Both the position numbers and the translations under genes were made by a program. From assembly GCA_039931635.1 (NCBI GenBank), contig JBDTRO010000213.1, positions 1 to 19,053 on the forward strand: a stretch of 19,053 nucleotides of DNA. Direction: 5' to 3'. This document shows, one piece after another, positions 7,085-13,817 of this stretch (within the stretch, counting starts at the first letter, position 1; the number at the start of each line of letters is the position of its first letter). This DNA is from RBG-16-66-20 sp039931635 (GTDB taxonomy: Bacteria > Pseudomonadota > Gammaproteobacteria > Burkholderiales > SG8-39). The notes under the pieces were generated by a model. That model worked only from the letters and a program-made list of their open reading frames with translations. It was not told the origin of the DNA and did no database searches.

Positions 7085-8221
7085 TTACGAGCGGGGCTCA
7101 CCCCGCTCGTTCACCGGTATCGTGGTTCCCGGCTGCGAGGTCATCTGAACGCGATGGTCCACGCCGCGGAAGGTGTAGGTGACATCCCAGTAGTCCGGCT
7201 TCGCGCTGGGAACCGTAGCGCAGCGCTGGACGTTCTGCGGGGCCGGCGCCGGCTGGCCGATGCCCAATTTGCTTCCGATCTTGGCGTAATTGGCGCCCGC
7301 GTATCCGCCGACGGCGGCGCCACCCACGGTGGCGATGTCCTGCGTGCTTCCCTTGCCGCCGATCTGATGGCCGAGGATGCCGCCCAGCACGGCGCCGACG
7401 ACCGCGCCCGGAATGCTGGGAGTGTTCTGTGCCGGGGCAACCTGCGCGGCCTCGACCCAGCATTTCTGCTCGGGTGTCGCGACCACCGCGCGCGCGGAAG
7501 TCACGGTCGCCTGATGCATCTGCTCGCTGTCGCGCCGGCGATAGTCGCGTCCGTCACGGACGGCGACCGGCTCGGGTGCGTAGCGATCGTCGGCGATGCG
7601 GGCGTTGGCGGTCACGGGACGAACCGAAGAGATGCGGTCGTTCAAGCCGAGCCGGACCAGCGACGTGTAGCGACCCGGCCGCAGGATGACGCAGCGCCCG
7701 CTGAACGCGGTGCCTTCGCAGGCTTCCCAGCGCTGCTCGCCCGCGACATCGACCGACGAAGCGCGGTCGTTGAAGCCGAAGCGCGCGAAATTGCCGATCT
7801 GCTTCGAGGAGGTGAACGAGCGGCCCTGGAAGCCCTCTTTCTCGTAGAACACTACCTGCGACGCGATCGGCAGCGGCGCGTAGCGGTCGTCATCGATGCG
7901 CGCGCTGGCGCTGACAGGCCGCATCGAGGCAATGCCGTCGGTCAATCCCATTGCCGCCAGCGATGGGTAGCGGCCCGGGCGCAGGACGACGCAGCTGCCG
8001 TTGAAGCGCAAGTCGTCGCATACTTCCCAGCGCGAACTCCGCACCACGGCCGAGGAGGCGCGCTCGTTGAAGCCGAAGCGCTCGAAATCGCGGACCTGGG
8101 TCTTCGTCGAGAAGGTGCGGCCCTGGAATCCTTCGTTCTCGTAAAAACTCACCTGCGCGACTGCCTGCGCCGCCAGCGTCAATCCGGCCACTGCCAATCC
8201 TGTCCTGAATGGGGCTTTCAT
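7085..8221 (-). CDS. Exported protein: two beta/gamma-crystallin domains plus glycine-zipper domain
   Basis: A 378-residue exported protein. I chose ATG 8219-8221 because AGGAGA lies 6 nt upstream and the protein then opens with a signal peptide (MKAPFRTGLAVAGLTLAAQA, cut near AVAQ). Two beta/gamma-crystallin domains follow (about 24-105 and 118-205), each with FYExEGFQGR, a central Cys pair and LRPGRY. The double-clamp calcium motifs (N/D-N/D-x-x-S/T-S) are NDRASS and NDRISS in domain two but the looser NERASS and TDGIAS in domain one. Next come a linker, a glycine-zipper stretch (PGAVVGAVLGGILGHQIGG, then VGGAAVGGYAGANYA) and a C-terminal DYWDVTYTFRGVDHRVQMTS domain found in betaproteobacterial glycine-zipper proteins. 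It is probably associated with the outer membrane. Function is unknown; calcium binding and envelope protection are inferences. Confidence 0.85.
   Translation of the reverse strand: MKAPFRTGLAVAGLTLAAQAVAQVSFYENEGFQGRTFSTKTQVRDFERFGFNERASSAVVRSSRWEVCDDLRFNGSCVVLRPGRYPSLAAMGLTDGIASMRPVSASARIDDDRYAPLPIASQVVFYEKEGFQGRSFTSSKQIGNFARFGFNDRASSVDVAGEQRWEACEGTAFSGRCVILRPGRYTSLVRLGLNDRISSVRPVTANARIADDRYAPEPVAVRDGRDYRRRDSEQMHQATVTSARAVVATPEQKCWVEAAQVAPAQNTPSIPGAVVGAVLGGILGHQIGGKGSTQDIATVGGAAVGGYAGANYAKIGSKLGIGQPAPAPQNVQRCATVPSAKPDYWDVTYTFRGVDHRVQMTSQPGTTIPVNERGEPRS
7087..7110. terminator. Strong hairpin between convergent genes, probable bidirectional terminator
   Basis: Arms ACGAGCGGGG and CCCCGCTCGT form a perfect 10-bp stem around a 4-nt loop. 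It lies 22 bp after the permease stop on the plus strand, and on the minus strand it covers the last codons of the crystallin-like gene and the first base of its TAA codon. Neither strand has a run of Ts after the stem, so it would be an atypical intrinsic terminator or a 3'-end stabiliser. Confidence 0.5.
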
Positions 8222-8273
8222 CAATGTCTCCTGTTGATCGTGGCCGTGACTATGCGGAGCCGTCGGGAAAGGG

Positions 8274-8293
8274 TCTGTGCGTTCGCGCACAGA
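8274..8293. promoter_or_regulatory. Hairpin with TTCG loop in divergent intergenic region
   Basis: TCTGTGCG and CGCACAGA form a perfect 8-bp stem around TTCG. It lies between two divergent genes for exported proteins, 74 bp before the plus-strand start and 53 bp before the minus-strand start. A second dyad, CTGGCC-AGCC-GGCCAG at 8329-8344, ends 9 nt before the AAGGAGAG ribosome-binding site of the plus-strand gene. They could be operators or leader structures; no binding protein is evident. Confidence 0.4.
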
Positions 8294-8366
8294 GCGCGCG
8301 GGGCGATGGGAACAAACTTTCGGGAGCGCTGGCCAGCCGGCCAGCCACGTTCAAGGAGAGAACATC

Positions 8367-8951
8367 ATGATGAAAGCAGGCACTCTAGCGCGGTTCGCCG
8401 CGGGAGCATTTCTCTGTGGCAGCGCGGGCGTGGCTATTGCCGCGGACATCACCATGATTCAGCCGAGCGCCTCGACCGTGACCCTCCAAGGCGGCCAGGT
8501 AACAGTAAGGTTTGCCGTGAGCGGCAGCGCGGCATCCAACGATCATTGCGGCTATTTCGTCGAGTACAGTGACGGCATGGCCGGAGATTCGCGCGTCATC
8601 GACAACGAGAATGGCGGCTTCAGCCGGCCACACGAGCGCATATTCAACCGCCCCGGTACCTATACCGTCAGGGCAAGCGGCCGGAATGTGAAGACCACCG
8701 GTCCCTGCAACGGGGCAGCGACGACGACCGTCACGATCCTCGCGGCGGCCGCGCCTGGACCGGTTTCGCGCAGAGGCGCGGCGCCAACCTGTCCGGAAGG
8801 CTGGGCGCTGAACGAGAGGACAGTGAACTGGCGTACCGGCGCGTTCAGTTGCACGGCCAAGCCCGAAGTGCAGCTGGTATGCCCGGATGGTCTCGTGTAC
8901 TACGAGCGCGACGGCATCATCGGCTGCAGGCTGGATCGGCGCGACCGTTAA
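8367..8951 (+). CDS. Exported PKD-like domain protein of unknown function
   Basis: A 194-residue exported protein starting at ATG 8367, with AAGGAGAG at 8353-8360 as ribosome-binding site. The signal peptide is MMKAGTLARFAAGAFLCGSA then GVAIA, cut before ADITMIQP. A beta-sandwich-like segment follows (about 28-125), with the PKD-like signature SRPHERIFNRPGTYTVRASG and a Cys pair (HCGYF and GPCNGA). The last 60 residues hold regularly spaced cysteines in CPEGW, FSC, VCPDGL and IGC, likely to form two disulfides. It is divergent from the crystallin-type gene across a 145-bp gap rich in dyads, so the two may be co-regulated. I do not recognise a named family; a structural or binding role in the periplasm or outside the cell is the most that can be said. 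Confidence 0.75.
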   Translation: MMKAGTLARFAAGAFLCGSAGVAIAADITMIQPSASTVTLQGGQVTVRFAVSGSAASNDHCGYFVEYSDGMAGDSRVIDNENGGFSRPHERIFNRPGTYTVRASGRNVKTTGPCNGAATTTVTILAAAAPGPVSRRGAAPTCPEGWALNERTVNWRTGAFSCTAKPEVQLVCPDGLVYYERDGIIGCRLDRRDR

Positions 8952-9152
8952 CCGCTGACGCCAGCGCGCGAAACGAAAATGCCTGTTGCAATTGCTTACT
9001 GGTATCGGAGACTCTCCAGGCAAAGACCGGCGTCATCGCAGGACAACCTGGAGACGTCTCATGAGCGCATTTCCAAGGCGGTCTCGCGCCAGCCATGGGA
9101 CGATGACAAGGCTGGCGGCCGCGGCAACCGCTAGGCAGCGGAAAAAATTGCG

Positions 9153-9650
9153 CTACGACCGTCCCAGATTCAGGATCGCATCGACGACATTTGCTGTGCC
9201 GGGCGACAGCAGCAGGATGTCGGAGCCGACCCGCACGTAGCGATACCCCGGCGGCGGCTGGCCGATCTGCGTCACCAGCTGTCGCGGAACCGTGTAGTAC
9301 TTCACATCGCGCGCCAGCGGCTGGCCCATGTTCCATTTCTTGGCCTGGCCCGGCGGCATGCAACCGTTGTGCTTCTTGGCCAGTCCCGGAGGGCAGCGCC
9401 CCGACTTGTATTCATGCTCGTAGTAATCGTGCACCGTTGTGCGGTGCTGGCCCTCGAAGTGGTGGCTCCGCTCGTCCTTCTCCCGCTCGCCCTTCTCCTT
9501 GTGGCCGTTGCCCTTGTCAGAACGTTCGCCGCGGTCCGATTTGCCGCCGCCGGCCCATGACGGCTTCTCCGCCAGCGCGGGACCGATCGCCAGCATTCCC
9601 GCCAGCGCAAGGGCCATCGCACATCTGGATCCCAGCATGCTCTTGTTCAT
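9153..9650 (-). CDS. RcnB/CigR-like periplasmic protein
   Basis: A 165-residue exported protein. It starts at ATG 9648-9650 with AAAGGAGA 7 nt upstream and a signal peptide ending in GPALA (about residue 27). A highly charged, low-complexity segment (about 30-70) rich in Lys, Glu, Arg, Asp and His follows, then CPPGLAKKHNGCMPPGQAKK and a C-terminal domain with YTVPRQLVTQI, PPGYRYVRVGSDILLLSPGT and VVDAILNLG. The C-terminal domain is that of the RcnB / anti-virulence CigR group. RcnB in E. coli affects nickel and cobalt homeostasis; CigR in Salmonella limits virulence gene expression. Neither role can be assigned here. It stands alone, divergent from the DUF883 gene. Confidence 0.78.
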   Translation of the reverse strand: MNKSMLGSRCAMALALAGMLAIGPALAEKPSWAGGGKSDRGERSDKGNGHKEKGEREKDERSHHFEGQHRTTVHDYYEHEYKSGRCPPGLAKKHNGCMPPGQAKKWNMGQPLARDVKYYTVPRQLVTQIGQPPPGYRYVRVGSDILLLSPGTANVVDAILNLGRS

Positions 9651-9833
9651 CAGGTTCTCCTTTTTTCGTGACTGACGTTATGGCGGCGATGCGACGGAAT
9701 CCGTTCGCTGCCGCTCTTAGCGCGGCGTTTTATTGTCCAGCGTGCCCTGGCGCACAGATGGCGGCGCGCGCGGAAATCACAATGCGCAGTTGCCTCCGGC
9801 AACGCCGATTTCGATCATCCAACCGAGAGAGCC

Positions 9834-10160
9834 ATGAGCCAACATTCCAGTGTGGTGACAAAGGATCAGCTAGTCGAACAATTCAACGCGGTCGTGACCG
9901 AAACAGAGCAACTGCTCAAGTCCGTGGCAACCGCGGGCGGTGAGAAGGTTGGCGCCCTGCGTGCCGGCGCCGAACAGAGCCTGGCGAACGCCAAGGAGCG
10001 GCTGCGCGAGCTGCAGCATGCCGCGACGGACAAGGTCGAGGCCGCGTCAAAGACGGCGGATGATTACGTGCACGTGCACCCGTGGCAGGCGATCGGCACG
10101 GCGGCCGGCCTCACCATCGTCGCCGGTGTGGTGATCGGCCTGCTGCTGAACCGCCACTGA
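9834..10160 (+). CDS. DUF883 (ElaB/YqjD-like) membrane-anchored protein
   Basis: A 108-residue protein of the DUF883/ElaB/YqjD family. A long amphipathic helix (about 8-80) carries the family pattern of Lys/Glu/Ala repeats (GAEQSLANAKERLRELQHAA), then VHVHPWQAIGTAAGLTIVAG and a single C-terminal transmembrane segment ending VVIGLLLNRH. In E. coli, YqjD and ElaB are stress-induced inner-membrane tail-anchored proteins, and YqjD binds ribosomes in stationary phase. The start is ATG 9834 with a weak GAGAG upstream. The next gene begins 9 bp after its stop, so it is probably the first gene of a three-gene unit with the M48-like lipoprotein and the barrel-like protein. Confidence 0.88.
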   Translation: MSQHSSVVTKDQLVEQFNAVVTETEQLLKSVATAGGEKVGALRAGAEQSLANAKERLRELQHAATDKVEAASKTADDYVHVHPWQAIGTAAGLTIVAGVVIGLLLNRH

Positions 10161-10169
10161 TCGTTCCGC

Positions 10170-10952
10170 GTGCGGCAGGCCGGCATCCTGGTGGGCCTGG
10201 CCTTGCTGGCAGGCTGCTCGACGCATCCGATCACCGGCCGCGACCAGATTCTCGCGCTGCCCGCGGTGCAGGCAGCGCACGCTGATGCGAGTTTTGCAGT
10301 TTCCGCGGGGCTCCCGGGCACGGCGGCACCCGCGTGCGAACAGGACTGCGGCAGCGCCGAAAACATTGCCGCTTTCGCCGCCAGGGTGGCGACGATCGGC
10401 GCGCGCCTGGAAGTCTCCGCGCGCGGCATCGACCCTGAGTTGTTCGGGCAGATCGACAATTTCAGGGTCGAAGTGAACCATGCCATCGGCGCGAGTACCG
10501 GATCCAGCGCCGGCGGGCGCATTGCCATCGGTGCGGGGCTCGCCCGTCTGGAACCGACCGACACCGTGATCGCATTCCTCATCGCCCGCGAAATGGCGCA
10601 CGTGATCGCGCGGCACGCGGCGGAGAACTCCGGCGCGTCCATCGTGTTCTCCGCGCTCGGCATGCTGCTGCCCGGGATCAACGTGCTCGCCCGGTTAGTT
10701 GCGACGAAGGTGGGCTCGAGCATGCTGACGCGCAGCTGGGAGGCGCAACAGGAGCGCGAAGCCGACGACATCGCCGTCACGCTCCTCGAGCACGCCGGTC
10801 TGCCGGCGCGCGTTATTGCGCCGGAACTCGACAGTGGAATCAAACACGCGCTGCTGCCCGACGGTGAATGGGCCGCGCGCTACCTCGATTCGGTGCGACG
10901 CGTCGCATTCATCGCCGCGTCGGCGCCGCGCGTCGCCGTGGTCGGCGACTGA
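10170..10952 (+). CDS. M48-family peptidase-like lipoprotein with degenerate zinc motif (RExxH)
   Basis: A 260-residue lipoprotein: signal MRQAGILVGLALLAGC with lipidation at C16, followed by STHPITGRDQIL, which resembles the start of M48 periplasmic lipoproteins such as BepA. The zinc-site helix reads IAREMAHVIARH, where active M48 enzymes have HExxH; R140 (codon CGC at 10587-10589) replaces the first zinc histidine, while E141, H144 and the downstream glutamate of QEREADDIA (E197) remain. The substrate-strand motif NAFALPGG is also changed to SSAGGRIAIGAGL. It is therefore probably not a classical zinc protease, and may be a scaffold or chaperone. Start is GTG 10170, 9 bp after the DUF883 stop, with no strong Shine-Dalgarno. 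The barrel-like gene follows immediately. Confidence 0.82.
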   Translation: MRQAGILVGLALLAGCSTHPITGRDQILALPAVQAAHADASFAVSAGLPGTAAPACEQDCGSAENIAAFAARVATIGARLEVSARGIDPELFGQIDNFRVEVNHAIGASTGSSAGGRIAIGAGLARLEPTDTVIAFLIAREMAHVIARHAAENSGASIVFSALGMLLPGINVLARLVATKVGSSMLTRSWEAQQEREADDIAVTLLEHAGLPARVIAPELDSGIKHALLPDGEWAARYLDSVRRVAFIAASAPRVAVVGD

Positions 10953-11016
10953 CATGCATCCTGCCGGCTTGCCATATGGGAGGCGGTGGTTCAGACTCGA
11001 CCGTCCCGGCAGCCCG

Positions 11017-11502
11017 ATGTTCCACCGAAGCCTCGTCCCGCTCTTTGCCCTGCTCGTGTGCGCTGATGGTCGGGCGCAGGCGCCGGCTGAGAATTTCCAG
11101 CCGCAGGTCTGGATCAACCCCGGGGTCTACTCGTACCATTTCGATCGAAGCAAGGGTTACCGCGAGAACAATACGGGCCTCGGTGCCGAGCTCCTGCTCG
11201 GCAAGGACCACCTGCTGGCGGCCGCCAGCATCATCAACAGCGACCGCCAAAGGAGCCGCCTTGCCGCCTACCAGTGGCGACCGCTGCACTGGCAGGTCAG
11301 CGGCGTGAACGTGAGCGCGGGGGTTGCCGTCGCCGTGATGGACGGTTATCCGCGCTATCGCAACGGCGGCTGGTTCGTGGCGCCCTTGCCGATGCTCGCG
11401 GTGGAAGGCGAGGGCATCGGCCTCAATGTCATCTTCGTTCCGAGCATCCCCAACCGCGTCAGCGGCGCGATTGCCTTTCAGGCCAAATTGCGCGTCTGGT
11501 AG
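11017..11502 (+). CDS. Small exported beta-barrel-like protein (PagP-like size)
   Basis: A 161-residue exported protein when started at ATG 11017, which gives a signal peptide MFHRSLVPLFALLVCADGRA. The mature part consists of short alternating strands with many Trp and Tyr residues (WINPGVYSYHF, YQWRPLHWQVSGVNVSAGVA, NGGWFVAPLPMLAVEGEGIG, LNVIFVPSIPN) and ends in a C-terminal tryptophan. Size and strand pattern suit an eight-stranded outer-membrane barrel like PagP, but I see no catalytic signature that would prove lipid A palmitoyltransferase activity. An alternative ATG at 10954, one base after the stop of the M48-like gene (TGACATG), would add 21 residues ahead of the signal; either way the two genes look coupled. 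Confidence 0.65.
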   Translation: MFHRSLVPLFALLVCADGRAQAPAENFQPQVWINPGVYSYHFDRSKGYRENNTGLGAELLLGKDHLLAAASIINSDRQRSRLAAYQWRPLHWQVSGVNVSAGVAVAVMDGYPRYRNGGWFVAPLPMLAVEGEGIGLNVIFVPSIPNRVSGAIAFQAKLRVW

Positions 11503-11504
11503 CT

Positions 11505-12434
11505 TCAGGGAACCTCAAAGCCCGTCTTGTAGGACTCGAGGATCGTCGCCGGCGAGGAAGAGTCCAGGACCTGCTGGACATAGTCGTCGAGGTAGAAACC
11601 CTGGGGCGAGGTGAACGACGGATCGACCGACGCGGCGGCTATGCTCAGGCGAAAGAGCGAGCGGGTGACCGCCAGGGTCGCGGCCGGCAGCGCCACGCGC
11701 CAGGACTCCCACGTCGAGAAAGTCCCGGCCAGCGTGCCGTCGATCCAGATGCTCACGACGTCGTTCGCTATGCTGCCGGGGGCGAGGCCGTCTACGTTCA
11801 GGTTCACGATCCTGACGTGGTGCCAGGCAGTGCGGCTCAGGTTCGAGGCGAAAGAATGCGTTTGATCGAGCAGGACACCGTCGATGCTGATAATCCTGAA
11901 GCCGCCGTTCGCGTCGAGGTCATTGGTGAACCGTAGGTAGGTGTGCCGGTCGGACGAGGTTGGCGAGAAGGAATGCGTGAACGTGGAGCCGTCCGCGGTC
12001 GGGGAAACCGCTCGGAAGAAGAACGAGACGACCATCGTGTCTCCGCCGCCCGCGCTGCGCACGCTGGACTCCCCGGCCGACTGGGGAAAGGCGGGCGACA
12101 CGGGCTGGTTGCCGAATGCGCCGCTCGTGACCGCATTGTTGAGCTTCCAGACCCCGTTGCCGCGACAGGCGCCTGACCCAAGGGCGACGATACCTTCATC
12201 GAAGCCTCCGGCAGGATCGACGAACCAGCCGTCCTGGCCGTTAATGGTGGCGGTCGCGAAAATCGGCGACGCGAACGTCTCGCCGCCGCACAAATGGGCG
12301 GGGATCGGTACCGGTGGCGCCGCCGCAGCAGGTCCTCCGTCATCTCCGCCACTGCCACAGCCGGCCGCGGTTGCCAGCGCCACTAGCAGCGCGGCAATAC
12401 ACAATCTGTCCGCCATCTTGAATTCTCGATTCAT
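11505..12434 (-). CDS. LamG-like secreted lipoprotein of unknown function
   Basis: A 309-residue lipoprotein. The signal MNREFKMADRLCIAALLVAL ends in ATAAGC, with lipidation at C26, followed by a Gly/Asp/Ala/Pro linker (GSGGDDGGPAAAAPP). The rest is beta-rich and resembles a concanavalin/LamG-type jelly roll: GGGDTMVVSFFFRAV, HTYLRFTNDLDANGGFRIIS, TAWHHVRIVNLNVDG, SIWIDGTLAGTFSTWESWR and a closing FYLDDYVQQV. Such domains bind carbohydrate or protein ligands. A later ATG (residue 7) is also possible, and neither has a good Shine-Dalgarno. It converges on the barrel-like gene with a 2-bp gap between stop codons. No polysaccharide genes lie nearby to suggest a ligand. Confidence 0.7.
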   Translation of the reverse strand: MNREFKMADRLCIAALLVALATAAGCGSGGDDGGPAAAAPPVPIPAHLCGGETFASPIFATATINGQDGWFVDPAGGFDEGIVALGSGACRGNGVWKLNNAVTSGAFGNQPVSPAFPQSAGESSVRSAGGGDTMVVSFFFRAVSPTADGSTFTHSFSPTSSDRHTYLRFTNDLDANGGFRIISIDGVLLDQTHSFASNLSRTAWHHVRIVNLNVDGLAPGSIANDVVSIWIDGTLAGTFSTWESWRVALPAATLAVTRSLFRLSIAAASVDPSFTSPQGFYLDDYVQQVLDSSSPATILESYKTGFEVP

Positions 12435-12450
12435 GGATTGACGGAGCAGC

Positions 12451-12467
12451 GCCCCATCGACCGGGGC
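12451..12467. promoter_or_regulatory. Small dyad next to AT-rich tract
   Basis: GCCCC and GGGGC flank ATCGACC, followed on the plus strand by an AT-rich stretch containing ATTTATCTTTTTG. It sits just upstream of the LamG-like lipoprotein start, inside its likely leader. It could be a leader hairpin or the remains of a plus-strand terminator. The stem is short, so support is weak. Confidence 0.25.
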
Positions 12468-12543
12468 ACTCTATCGATTTATCTTTTTGTCGTTTGTGCG
12501 TTGCGGAACATAGCGCGCAATCGAACGGCGGGCGCCGCGCAGG

Positions 12544-12729
12544 CCGACGGGCCATCCGTTCGAAGCCGTCGCCTGGATCGCCAACAATCTTGCCTCGCGC
12601 GGGCTGGGCCGTTGGCGCGGCGACGCCGGCATCACCGGCGGCCTGGCGACCTTCAAATTTCCGCAGGCGGGAGATCTGGTGCGCTTCGAAGCTGGGGAGC
12701 GGGGGGCGGTGGAGTTGCGGGTTGATTGA
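12544..12729 (+). pseudogene. C-terminal remnant of a 2-keto-4-pentenoate hydratase-like gene
   Basis: Reading the frame that ends at TGA 12727-12729 gives GHPFEAVAWIANNLASRGLG, then GDAGITGGLATFKFPQAGDL, VRFEAGERGAVELRVD. This is the C-terminal end of the 2-keto-4-pentenoate hydratase / fumarylacetoacetate hydrolase fold (compare the usual GxPxxAVxWLANxL, GDxVxTGSL and VRxxFxxLGxVxxRF pattern). The family is about 260 residues long; only about 60 remain. The frame is closed by TAG at 12511-12513, there is no start codon or ribosome-binding site, and upstream DNA shows no family match. The 3' end overlaps, antisense, the last codons of the yihY-like gene. It is a broken gene left by deletion or rearrangement. 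Confidence 0.6.
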
Positions 12730-13564
12730 GGTCGGCTCGGAGGCTGCCCAGTGCCAGGGCATAGTGCCGCGTGAATTCCGCGCCCAGAAAGAATATCTGC
12801 GCCGAGTAGTAGACCCACAGGAGCAGCGCGATAAGTGAGCCTGCCACGCCGAAGCTCGACGCCACGCCGCTGTTGCCCAGGTACAGGCCGATCCCGTGCT
12901 TGCCGAGCATGAACAAGGCCGCCGTGAAGGCGGCGCCAATCCAGACGTCGCGCCAGGAAAGCGGGGCAACCGGCAGCACCTTGTAGATCACCGCGAAAAG
13001 ACAGGCGATTACCCCGTACGCGATGCCTGAAGACAGGTTGGCAAAGACATCGTAGGAACTGCGCCAGATGCCGCCGGCGTAGCGTTCAAGGACGGCGAGC
13101 AGCGCGCTAAACGCCAGGGAAACGAGCAGCAGGAAAGCCAGCACGAGTACCATTCCGAAGGCGTGCAGGCGGGTTCGCAGGAACACGACCACGGCCAGTC
13201 CTTTGGGGGATTCGATGCCCCACATTTCGTCGAGGCTGCCTTTCAGTTCGACGAATACGCTGGTGGTGCCCACCAGCAGCAAGATGCTTGCGATGACGGT
13301 GGCCGCGAGCCCGGCGGCGGGGTCGCGTGCGCCCGCAAGCATCGCCTGGATTGCCAGTGCACCGTTTGGCCCAACCAGACCTCCGACCTGCGAGACGATT
13401 TCGCCCTGGGCCGCTTCGGCGCCGAAAAAATAACCGGCACCGGCTATCGCGAGGATCAGGATGGGCGTGATCGAGAACAGCGTATAGAAAGCCAGCGCCG
13501 CGCCTTTGCTGCCGGCCCGATGATCGGCCCAGGCGCTCACGGAATCTCTGAGCACCGCAAACAT
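12653..13564 (-). CDS. YihY/virulence factor BrkB family membrane protein
   Basis: A 303-residue inner-membrane protein with about six hydrophobic helices. Family landmarks are KGAALAFYTLFSITPILIL near the N terminus, FVELKGSLDEMWG, YKVLPVAPLSWRDVWIGA and the near-terminal LLWVYYSAQIFFLGAEFT. The family was once called ribonuclease BN, but the nuclease activity belongs to an unrelated protein; its function is not established. I chose ATG 13562-13564 because family members usually start about 10 residues before the DxxxAW motif; open reading extends upstream to 13891, and GTG 13594 is an alternative. No clear ribosome-binding site is seen. The last 25 residues (from about LNQPATPPPPAPQ) are encoded antisense to the hydratase remnant and look like an acquired tail. 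Confidence 0.9.
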   Translation of the reverse strand: MFAVLRDSVSAWADHRAGSKGAALAFYTLFSITPILILAIAGAGYFFGAEAAQGEIVSQVGGLVGPNGALAIQAMLAGARDPAAGLAATVIASILLLVGTTSVFVELKGSLDEMWGIESPKGLAVVVFLRTRLHAFGMVLVLAFLLLVSLAFSALLAVLERYAGGIWRSSYDVFANLSSGIAYGVIACLFAVIYKVLPVAPLSWRDVWIGAAFTAALFMLGKHGIGLYLGNSGVASSFGVAGSLIALLLWVYYSAQIFFLGAEFTRHYALALGSLRADLNQPATPPPPAPQLRSAPDLPPAEI

Positions 13565-13817
13565 CCGGCGTAACCAGCAAGGGAGTGCATTCACCTGAAC
13601 GGGCCTGTCTTCGCACGCCCGCATCGGGGCAATCGGGAACCCGCATGAAACTATCGCCTTCTCCGGCGGAGCTCTGTTCGCTGTCGCACAGATTCGCCAG
13701 ACCGCGTCTCCTAACCTGACCGTCCGACGCCAGCCGGCCTGTCGGCTGCGAGCAGTTCGCCGGAATCGCGGGCAACTAATCAACCAACCAGCCGGGCGCG
13801 GGCGAAGCGGAAATTGC

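Noticed and set aside
7154..8572. A 472-codon plus-strand frame across the crystallin-like gene
   Set aside because: It lacks domain similarity and overlaps a minus-strand gene with signal peptide, ribosome-binding site and clear domains.
9014..9057. CTCCAGG and CCTGGAG inverted repeat downstream of the PKD-like gene
   Set aside because: Only 7 bp per arm with a loop of about 28 nt and no T-run; could easily be chance.
9061..9240. Small plus-strand ORF (59 codons) after a GGAG at good spacing
   Set aside because: Basic, low-complexity product, with nearly half of it antisense to the end of the RcnB-like gene; no family recognised. Not excluded, but too weak to list.
13565..13817. Upstream extension of the yihY-like frame and possible small genes in this gap
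   Set aside because: The extended N terminus (Cys-, Arg- and Trp-rich) has no family similarity and no ribosome-binding site. The 253-bp gap otherwise holds no convincing gene or promoter.
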